Made by a program: the position numbers and the translations under genes. Positions 1-5,225 of a stretch of DNA of 5,983 bases are shown piece by piece. Each line of letters begins with the position of its first letter. The stretch's first letter is position 1. Location of the stretch: positions 1,647 to 7,629 of the forward strand of contig CAJTSM010000036.1 in NCBI GenBank assembly GCA_910578935.1, given 5' to 3'. Under the pieces are notes generated by a model, which saw only the letters and a list, made by a program, of their open reading frames with translations, was not told the origin of the DNA and searched no databases. The stretch comes from an uncultured Oscillibacter sp. Lineage in GTDB: Bacteria > Bacillota > Clostridia > Oscillospirales > Oscillospiraceae.

Positions 1-786
1 GGCACAACGCCCGGCAGCACCCCGGCTGTGGACCCCAATGAGACGGAGGAGCCCGGCAGTTCTGGCGGGCCCGGCGAGGATACCCCGGGTGCGGATCTTC
101 CCGGCGCGGATACGCCGGGCGACGGCGCCATGCCTGAGGGGAACGGGAATTCCGGCGGTTCGGGCACATCCTCCGGCGGCTCGGGAAGCGGCTCCGGCGG
201 CATGAGCTATGCCTCCGCCGCGGCGCTGCCCGGCGGGCTGACCCTCAGCCGTACGGACTTCAGCCGCAACGTTTCTGAGGGAGACTGGCAGCTGAAGGTT
301 TCCGGCGGCACCGGGACTTATACCTGGATCAGTGAAAATCCCTCCATTGCCAAGGTGTCCAGCAACGGCACCGTTACCCCCGTGGCCTCCGGCACCACCA
401 ACGTACTGGTTACCGATGGGTCCAAGAAGGCGGTCTGCATTGTCCGGGTTACCGGCGGCTCCGCCCCGTCTTCCAATAACGGCGGCGGGTCCGGCGCCAC
501 TACGGCGCCCTCCGGAGGGGGAAGCGGCACTACATCCACCCCCGCCCCGTCTTCCGGCGGCGCTCTGAAGGCGGGCAAGGCCGTGGTCGTCAACGGCGGC
601 AACGGTGTACGGGTTCGCTCCGGCCCCGGCACCAGCTATGACATTCTCGCCACCGTGCCCAACGGCGGCTCCGTCCAGGTGGTGCGCGCCACCGGAACCG
701 ACGACTGGTATGAGATCACCTTCTCCAACGTGGGCGGCGTGACGACCACCGGTTATATGAAGGGCGAGTTCCTAAGCAACTCCTGA
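1..786 (+). CDS. Surface/secreted protein with BIG2-like and SH3b domains (5' partial)
   Basis: The frame is open from the first base, so the protein starts upstream; the GTG at 28 lies inside a Pro/Gly/Thr-rich stretch with no ribosome binding site and is not a credible start. Of 261 visible residues, about 1-75 are a Gly/Ser/Pro/Asp linker with SGG-type repeats. Residues about 78-150 resemble a bacterial Ig-like group 2 fold: a WISENPSIAKVSSNGTVTPV-type core followed by GTTNVLVTDGS. A second Gly/Ser/Thr/Pro linker follows (about 151-189). An SH3b domain occupies about 192-259, with the typical VRVRSGPGTSYD motif and a closing GYMKGEFL. Such domains normally act outside the membrane, in binding cell wall or in adhesion. 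The N-terminal part (signal peptide, membrane anchor or enzyme domain) is outside the window, so overall function is unknown. It ends at its own strong terminator and is probably not transcribed with the genes downstream. Confidence 0.85.
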   Translation, partial: GTTPGSTPAVDPNETEEPGSSGGPGEDTPGADLPGADTPGDGAMPEGNGNSGGSGTSSGGSGSGSGGMSYASAAALPGGLTLSRTDFSRNVSEGDWQLKVSGGTGTYTWISENPSIAKVSSNGTVTPVASGTTNVLVTDGSKKAVCIVRVTGGSAPSSNNGGGSGATTAPSGGGSGTTSTPAPSSGGALKAGKAVVVNGGNGVRVRSGPGTSYDILATVPNGGSVQVVRATGTDDWYEITFSNVGGVTTTGYMKGEFLSNS

Positions 787-800
787 GCGTTAAGACAACG

Positions 801-839
801 GAAATATCCCCGGATACGCCCTGTATCCGGGGATATTTC
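801..839 (+). terminator. Strong intrinsic terminator after the SH3b protein gene
   Basis: The arm GAAATATCCCCGGATAC (801-817) is perfectly complementary to GTATCCGGGGATATTTC (823-839), giving a 17-bp stem with a 5-nt loop. The arm ends in ATTTCTTG, so the T tract is short and interrupted. The hairpin starts 14 nt after the stop codon. The stem is almost symmetrical, but the opposite strand has no gene reading into it here. Confidence 0.85.
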
Positions 840-868
840 TTGCATGTTCCGAAAGATGGTGCTATAAT
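840..868 (+). promoter_or_regulatory. Sigma-A promoter with extended -10 for the ABC exporter operon
   Basis: TTGCAT (840-845) serves as -35, followed by an exact 17-nt spacer and a consensus TATAAT (863-868). TG at 860-861, one base upstream of the -10, makes it an extended -10. Transcription should begin around 874-877, leaving a leader of roughly 35 nt. The -35 starts at the base after the preceding terminator stem, so the two units are packed without a spare base. Confidence 0.8.
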
Positions 869-886
869 TTTAAACTGTAAAATTAT
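864..886. promoter_or_regulatory. Inverted repeat over the -10 and start point, probable operator
   Basis: ATAATTTTA (864-872) and TAAAATTAT (878-886) are perfect reverse complements separated by AACTG. The repeat shares five bases with the -10 and covers the predicted start point. Since its left arm lies mostly upstream of the start it would not form an RNA hairpin in the transcript, so a DNA site for a dimeric repressor is the better reading. MarR- and TetR-type regulators of exporters commonly bind sites of this geometry. No regulator gene is in the window, so the binding protein is unknown. An AT-rich chance palindrome is possible. Confidence 0.5.
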
Positions 887-909
887 GTTTTGATTACGGA
901 GGGAACCTT

Positions 910-2661
910 ATGACCACCCAGGACTTTCAGCGAAAATCCGCGCTGCAAATCTTCATCTCCTATTTTCGTCCCCACCGGAAGCTGTTTTTCATGGACCTGG
1001 GCTGCGCCCTGCTGATTTCCATGATTGATCTGGCGTTTCCCGCCGTGTCCCGGTGGTGTATGTATGAGCTGCTGCCTCAGAGTGCGTATAAGACATTTTT
1101 CGCGGTCATGGCGGTGGTCTTTGCCGCGTTTGCTCTCCGGGCCCTGCTGACTTATGTGATCTGTTATTGGGGCCACACCTTCGGCATTCTCGTGGAGGCG
1201 GACATCCGCCACGACCTCTTCCGGCATATGCAGGAGCTGAGCTTTAACTACTACGACAAAAACCGCACGGGCCAGCTGATGAGCCGCCTGACGGCGGACC
1301 TCTTCGATATTACGGAGCTGGCCCACCACGGGCCGGAGGATATCTTCATCTCCGGCGTTACCATCGCGGGTTCCCTTCTCATCATGTTTACCATCCAGTG
1401 GCGTCTGGCCCTGGTGATTACCTGCATCGTGCCGGTGTTCTTCGCCGTGGTCTGGACTTGCCGGAGATCCATGAGCGCCGCCTCCGCCGCCGTGAAGCAG
1501 AAAACCGCCGTCATCAACTCCGACATTGAATCCGGCCTCTCCGGCATCCGCACGGCGAAGGCCTTTGCCAACGAAGGGGCGGAGCTCCAGAAGTTCGACA
1601 GCTCCAATGCTACGTTCAAGACCTCCAAGCGGGCGTTTCACAAAGCTATGGGCCGGTTCAACGCCACCATGGAGTTCTTCCTCTGCATCCTCTCCGCCGC
1701 TGTGATTGCCGCCGGGGGACTGTTCATCATGCGGGGGGAGCTGAATGTCATTGATCTGACCACATTCAGCCTGTACATTACCACCTTTGTCACTCCGGTA
1801 CGAAAGCTCTCCAACTTCGCGGAGCTCTTTGCCAACGGAACGGCGGGCTTGGGCCGCTTCATCGAGCTGATGCGGGAAGAGCCCTCCCTGAAGGATTCAC
1901 CGGACGCCAAGACGCTAAGCCGGGTGGAAGGACGCATCGACGTGGACCACGTCAGTTTCGCCTATCAGGGCGATGCGGCGGTGCTCCGGGATGTGGATCT
2001 CCACATCCGCTCCGGTGAAACCCTGGCGGTGGTGGGACCCTCCGGAGGGGGGAAGTCCACCCTCTGCCAGCTCATCCCGCGGTTTTACGATGTCACCGAA
2101 GGAGCCGTTCTCCTGGACGGCGAGGATGTGCGGCAGGTGACCCAGGAGTCCCTCCGGCGGAACGTGGGCGTGGTCCAGCAGGACGTGTTCCTCTTCGCCG
2201 CCAGCATTCTGGAAAACATCCGCTACGGCCGCCCCGGGGCCACGGAGGAGGAAGTGGCCCGGGCCGCGCGGCTGGCGGAGATTTACGACGACATTGTGGC
2301 GATGCCCGACGGGTTCAACACCTATGTAGGGGAGAGGGGCGTGCTCCTCTCCGGCGGGCAGAAGCAGCGGATTTCCATTGCCCGCATCTTTTTGAAGGAC
2401 CCCCCGGTGCTGATCCTGGACGAGGCCACCTCCGCTCTGGACAGCGTGACGGAAGCCAAGCTCCAGGAGGCGTTTGATAAGCTCTCCCGGGGACGGACCA
2501 CCATCATTATCGCCCACCGGCTCTCCACCGTCCGGAACGCCGACCGCATTGCCGTAATTGAAGATGGACGTATGGTGGAGCTGGGAAGCCATGAGGAGCT
2601 GATGGCCAGGGACGGGGCCTATGCCGCCTTGGTCCACACCCAGGAGCTGCGCCATGGATAA
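910..2661 (+). CDS. ABC exporter half-transporter (fused permease and ATPase)
   Basis: This 583-residue protein has the order and length of a type IV (MsbA/Sav1866-like) exporter half, which works as a homo- or heterodimer in the cytoplasmic membrane. Six predicted membrane helices lie at about 25-46, 62-86, 144-163, 165-184, 254-274 and 282-297. The ATPase domain follows from about 337 to 575. It has an A-loop Tyr352, Walker A GPSGGGKST (376-384), Q-loop Gln424, signature LSGGQ (480-484), Walker B ending in Asp504 with catalytic Glu505, D-loop SALD (508-511) and switch His536. All key residues are intact, so it should be active. The ATG is placed 6 nt after GGAGGG (898-903). Substrate cannot be read from sequence; lipid, peptide and drug export are all possible. 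It is the first gene after the promoter at 840-868, and its end overlaps ylmH. No second half-transporter lies beside it, which suggests a homodimer. Confidence 0.95.
   Translation: MTTQDFQRKSALQIFISYFRPHRKLFFMDLGCALLISMIDLAFPAVSRWCMYELLPQSAYKTFFAVMAVVFAAFALRALLTYVICYWGHTFGILVEADIRHDLFRHMQELSFNYYDKNRTGQLMSRLTADLFDITELAHHGPEDIFISGVTIAGSLLIMFTIQWRLALVITCIVPVFFAVVWTCRRSMSAASAAVKQKTAVINSDIESGLSGIRTAKAFANEGAELQKFDSSNATFKTSKRAFHKAMGRFNATMEFFLCILSAAVIAAGGLFIMRGELNVIDLTTFSLYITTFVTPVRKLSNFAELFANGTAGLGRFIELMREEPSLKDSPDAKTLSRVEGRIDVDHVSFAYQGDAAVLRDVDLHIRSGETLAVVGPSGGGKSTLCQLIPRFYDVTEGAVLLDGEDVRQVTQESLRRNVGVVQQDVFLFAASILENIRYGRPGATEEEVARAARLAEIYDDIVAMPDGFNTYVGERGVLLSGGQKQRISIARIFLKDPPVLILDEATSALDSVTEAKLQEAFDKLSRGRTTIIIAHRLSTVRNADRIAVIEDGRMVELGSHEELMARDGAYAALVHTQELRHG
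2642..2646 (+). promoter_or_regulatory. Ribosome binding site of ylmH inside the exporter gene
   Basis: AGGAG lies 7 nt before the ATG at 2654, within the last codons of the exporter. It decides between that ATG and the in-frame ATG at 2621, which has no such site, and suggests translational coupling. Confidence 0.75.
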
Positions 2662-3445
2662 GGGCGCGCTGCTGGACCGCTTAGGGCTCACCGGGGAGGA
2701 CCGGCTGACCCTGGCGAAGGTTCTGGATAAAGCGGAACAGGCGGAGAGTCGGAATATCCCCGCCTCCACGGACTTCCTCAGTCCCCAGCAGCGGGCCCGG
2801 GCCCTGGATTTGCTGCGGCTGGCAGGGATTCCCGAGACCTCCTGCATTCTCCAGGGGGGCTACAAGGGAGCGGAGCGGCAGATTTTCCTGTTTCTCCCCG
2901 ATTGGATGGAGGCGGAGAATGCCGAATCTCCTATCCGGTGCCTGCGGGCGGCGTTTCGAGAGGAGGAGAAACTGACCCACCGGGACTTCCTGGGGAGCCT
3001 GATGGGTATGGGCGTGGTCCGGGAGAAAATCGGGGACATCCTGGTGGCCCCGGACAGCGCGGACCTTTTGGTTTTGGACAGTGTGGCGGATTTTCTCCTG
3101 CAAAGCTGGACCTCCGCCGGGCGGGCCAAGCTCAGTGTTTCCGCCATCGGACCGGAAAACCTCCATATTCCCACCGTCCAGCGGAAGGAGATTCGGGACA
3201 CGGTCAGCTCTCTGCGGCTGGACGCGGTGGCGTCCTCCGGCTTCCGATTGGCCCGGGGCAAGGCCGCCGCCCTCATTGAGAGCGGCAAAGTCCAGCTGAA
3301 CTGGCGGGAGTGCGTGAAGCCGGACAAGCTGTTGGAGGCGGGGGATGTGGTGTCCGCCCGTGGCTTTGGGAAATTCGAGCTCAGCGAGGTGGGGGGCCTG
3401 ACCCGGAAGGGGCGGATTTCCATCGTCTTGCAGGTTTACGTTTGA
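2654..3445 (+). CDS. ylmH: YlmH-family S4-domain RNA-binding protein, ribosome rescue factor
   Basis: This 263-residue protein matches YlmH in length and layout. The N-terminal and central parts carry the conserved block HRDFLGSLMGMGVVREKIGD (109-128). A C-terminal S4 RNA-binding domain runs from about 188 to 245 (SSGFRLARGKAAALIESGKV, then LLEAGDVVSARGFGKFEL). In Bacillus subtilis YlmH binds the large ribosomal subunit and acts in ribosome-associated quality control, overlapping in function with the small S4 protein RqcP. I chose the ATG at 2654 because AGGAG precedes it and because an upstream start at 2621 would add residues lacking family similarity. It shares 8 nt with the exporter's end, so the two are probably translationally coupled. 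In many Firmicutes ylmH sits in the sepF-ylmG-divIVA cell division cluster; none of those genes is visible here. The family call is firm; the exact role in this organism is inferred. Confidence 0.92.
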   Translation: MDKGALLDRLGLTGEDRLTLAKVLDKAEQAESRNIPASTDFLSPQQRARALDLLRLAGIPETSCILQGGYKGAERQIFLFLPDWMEAENAESPIRCLRAAFREEEKLTHRDFLGSLMGMGVVREKIGDILVAPDSADLLVLDSVADFLLQSWTSAGRAKLSVSAIGPENLHIPTVQRKEIRDTVSSLRLDAVASSGFRLARGKAAALIESGKVQLNWRECVKPDKLLEAGDVVSARGFGKFELSEVGGLTRKGRISIVLQVYV

Positions 3446-3499
3446 GAGGAATCTGGTTAGGATTTGAAGAACGGCGGGCCGGAAGGCCGTATGGAATAC

Positions 3500-3505
3500 G
3501 GGAGG
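3500..3505 (+). promoter_or_regulatory. Ribosome binding site that sets the start of the DUF4177 gene
   Basis: GGGAGG lies 8 nt before the ATG at 3514. It supports this start over longer in-frame options that would run back into ylmH. Confidence 0.7.
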
Positions 3506-3513
3506 CATTTGGG

Positions 3514-3711
3514 ATGTTGGAGTACGAGTTTGAGACAGTTTTCGGCGGGGGTGTTTTCGCCACGGTGGTAGAGCGCCACCGGGATGTGATTCGAGAGCGG
3601 GGAAAGCGGGGCTGGCGTTTTGCCGGATGGATACCGGTAAAACAAAAGGGCTACGGCTATATCGCGGAGATCGACTTGATCTTCGAGCGGGAAACGGAGG
3701 GACAAGCGTGA
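3514..3711 (+). CDS. DUF4177-family small protein
   Basis: The product is 65 residues. It has the DUF4177 pattern: an N-terminal strand YEFETV, a helix with VVERHRDVIRERGKRGWRF where a Gly-Trp-Arg turn leads into a second strand, and a closing strand IDLIFERE. DUF4177 proteins are usually 50-70 residues, are presumed cytosolic and have no known biochemical role. No signal peptide or membrane segment is seen. The frame stays open upstream to 3310, but that part overlaps ylmH in another frame and reads as a Gly/Arg-rich shadow, so the short form is preferred. It begins 68 nt after ylmH and shares 4 nt with the next gene, so it is probably part of the same transcript. Confidence 0.8.
   Translation: MLEYEFETVFGGGVFATVVERHRDVIRERGKRGWRFAGWIPVKQKGYGYIAEIDLIFERETEGQA
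3696..3701 (+). promoter_or_regulatory. Ribosome binding site for the GTG-started DUF896 gene
   Basis: GGAGGG lies 6 nt before the GTG at 3708 and decides in favour of that start over the upstream in-frame ATG at 3627, which would add 27 unrelated residues. Confidence 0.75.
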
Positions 3712-3920
3712 AGCAGGAGCAAATCGACCGTATTAACGAGCTGGCCCGGAAGGCCCGCTTCGTGGGGCTGACCGAGGAGGAGAAGGCGGAGCAGGCCGCT
3801 CTTCGCCGGGCCTATATCGACGCGGTGCTGGGGAATTTGAAAGGCCAGCTGGACAACACCTACATCGTGGACGAGCAGGGGAACAAGCGGAAGCTGAAAG
3901 AGAAAGGAACGGAGGGCTGA
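3708..3920 (+). CDS. DUF896/UPF0291 (YnzC-like) small helical protein
   Basis: From the GTG start the product is 70 residues, the normal size of this family. The hallmark residues are clear: an N-terminal helix with IDRINELARKAR, then GLTEEEKAEQAALRRAYIDA forming the second helix of the hairpin, then a LKGQLDNTYIVDEQGN segment that is nearly diagnostic. The B. subtilis relative YnzC is a two-helix hairpin protein encoded in the SOS-regulated yneA operon, but its function is not established. The Lys/Glu-rich tail is soluble and no membrane segment is seen. The start codon overlaps the stop of the DUF4177 gene as GTGA, a classic coupling arrangement, and xpaC follows after 3 nt. No LexA-type box is visible upstream, so SOS control is not supported here. 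Confidence 0.9.
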   Translation: MKQEQIDRINELARKARFVGLTEEEKAEQAALRRAYIDAVLGNLKGQLDNTYIVDEQGNKRKLKEKGTEG

Positions 3921-3923
3921 GCC

Positions 3924-5135
3924 ATGGCGGAAAACCGAAAGAAATCGTCCGGCGGCGGGGATTGGGGCTGGCCGCTGATTATCCTGTCCTTCTGTTTCGG
4001 CCTCTGGCCCGTGGGATTGGTGCTGCTGTTCGGCAAGCTCTTTGCCGACGATGAGAAGATGCCCACCCAGCAGGCCCCGTCCCTCCAGGGCTCGCCGGGG
4101 CAGTCCGCTTCCCAGTTTTCCAGAACCGCCGCCACCACAGCCCCTCACCGGCAGACCAAGGCCGCCAAGGCGGTGAAAAGAGTTACCAAGTCCCCGGCGG
4201 CCAAGAAGTCCACCGCCCGGTGGCTGAAGCTGCTGGGCGCCATCCTGCTGGGCGTCGGCGTTGCCGCTATGGGCGATGCTGGCGGCAGCGCGCTGTGGGC
4301 CATGCAGAACGGATGGGATTCCTTCTGGTGGATAGAGGATCTGCTGAGCGGGCTGGCCTTCGCCGTGGGCGGCGGGGCCATGATCTACAGCGGCTGGTCC
4401 ATGGACCGCCAGCTCAGACGATTTTCCAAGTACTTGCTGGTCATGGGGGACCGGGGGGCGGTGGCCATTGACGAGCTGGCCCGGACCCTGGGCTACTCGG
4501 AGCGGCGGGTGGAAAAGGATCTGGAAAAGATGATTGACAAGGGCTACTTCGGCGGAAAAGCCTACCTCAACGCGGAGCTGGGCTACCTCTTCCGAGGCGG
4601 GAGCGCTGCGGAAACGGCTTTCCGCCAGCGGTTTGAGGAGGCTTCGGAGGCCGCGAAAGAACCCAAGGCGGCGCCCAAAGAGGCGGAGGAAGGCTATTCC
4701 GGCATTCTTAGGAATATCCGCCGGGCTAACGACCAGATCGCGGACCCCATTCTCTCCGCCAAAATCGACCGGCTGGAAAACATCACGGCAAAGATTTTCA
4801 AGGCTGTGGAGGAGGACCCCAGAAAAAAGGACCGGATCGGTACCTTCCTGAACTACTATCTGCCCACCACACAAAAGCTGCTGGACTCCTACGCCCAGTT
4901 TGAGGCCGCCGGGGTGGAGGGGGATAACCTCCGCCAGGCCAAACAGCGGATTGAAACCACTATGGATTCCATCGTCAAGGGTTTCGAGCACCAGCTGGAC
5001 GAGCTCTACCAGGCGGACGCCATGGACGTGGACTCGGATATCCGGGTGATGGAGCATATGCTCCGCCGGGATACCGGCAGCGCGGAGGAGGATTTTGGTC
5101 TGGGCGGCGGCGCCGTTCAGACCGGGGAAGAATGA
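3924..5135 (+). CDS. xpaC: XpaC-family membrane protein (5-bromo-4-chloroindolyl phosphate hydrolysis family)
   Basis: This is a 403-residue membrane protein. One hydrophobic helix lies near the N terminus (about 16-40). A Lys/Ala/Gln-rich cytosolic or linker stretch follows (about 45-98), then two more helices (about 101-116 and 137-156). Residues about 179-212 read like a small helix-turn-helix/winged-helix module (IDELARTLGYSERRVEKDLE, then a KGYFGG turn). The C-terminal region (about 258-382) is all-helical and matches the XpaC domain, including FLNYYLPTTQKLLDSYAQFE and a final DIRVMEHMLRRD block. The name comes from a colour phenotype in Bacillus; the real activity is not established. 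XpaC genes often sit beside telA-like genes such as B. subtilis yaaN, linked to toxic anion and envelope stress tolerance. GGAGGG lies 7 nt before the ATG. The C terminus looks complete, so the gene is probably not truncated by the adjacent element. Confidence 0.85.
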   Translation: MAENRKKSSGGGDWGWPLIILSFCFGLWPVGLVLLFGKLFADDEKMPTQQAPSLQGSPGQSASQFSRTAATTAPHRQTKAAKAVKRVTKSPAAKKSTARWLKLLGAILLGVGVAAMGDAGGSALWAMQNGWDSFWWIEDLLSGLAFAVGGGAMIYSGWSMDRQLRRFSKYLLVMGDRGAVAIDELARTLGYSERRVEKDLEKMIDKGYFGGKAYLNAELGYLFRGGSAAETAFRQRFEEASEAAKEPKAAPKEAEEGYSGILRNIRRANDQIADPILSAKIDRLENITAKIFKAVEEDPRKKDRIGTFLNYYLPTTQKLLDSYAQFEAAGVEGDNLRQAKQRIETTMDSIVKGFEHQLDELYQADAMDVDSDIRVMEHMLRRDTGSAEEDFGLGGGAVQTGEE

Positions 5136-5186
5136 CAAGAGGGACTGCCGTTTGGGCAAGGTGCCGCAACGAAGTATTCTATGTAT

Positions 5187-5225
5187 GCAGGGCTGTGACA
5201 GTAAAAGGTCACAGCCCTGCCTTTT
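5187..5225 (+). terminator. Intrinsic terminator after xpaC, at the convergent junction
   Basis: GCAGGGCTGTGAC (5187-5199) pairs perfectly with GTCACAGCCCTGC (5208-5220), a 13-bp stem with an 8-nt loop, followed by CTTTTC on the + strand. It would end the exporter-xpaC transcript. The T tract runs into the stop codon of the convergent recombinase gene (5225-5227). On the - strand the same stem lacks a T run, so it would be a weak terminator for the recombinase. Confidence 0.75.

Noticed and set aside
151..216. Gly/Ser codon repeats in the first gene, considered as a tandem DNA repeat
   Set aside because: The units vary at DNA level and are explained by a low-complexity protein linker; no regular period or CRISPR-like spacer pattern is present.
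883..1641. Open frame of 252 codons on the - strand opposite the exporter membrane domain
   Set aside because: It is antisense to six clear membrane helices and would end inside the exporter's leader; its composition is typical of a GC-rich shadow.
1915..2847. Open frame of 310 codons on the - strand across the ATPase domain and the ylmH start
   Set aside because: It is a shadow of the exporter, whose motifs are intact. The antisense product is Gly/His/Arg-rich and matches nothing known to me.
2681..3508. Open frame of 275 codons on the - strand opposite ylmH
   Set aside because: ylmH has clear family motifs on the + strand; the antisense product is Pro/Gln/Arg-rich without a domain.
3491..3571. 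Small frame starting ATGGAATACGGG before the DUF4177 gene
   Set aside because: It encodes only 26 residues, overlaps the DUF4177 start in another frame and has just a weak GGAAGG upstream.
3657..5159. Open frame of 500 codons on the - strand opposite DUF896 and xpaC
   Set aside because: It is antisense to well-supported genes in GC-rich DNA, its composition is Gly/Pro/His/Leu/Gln-rich without a recognisable domain, and no start site with a ribosome binding site is evident.
5152..5180. TTGGGC and TATTCT with a 17-nt spacer, a possible promoter after xpaC
   Set aside because: The boxes match the consensus poorly and any transcript would meet the hairpin at 5187 almost at once.
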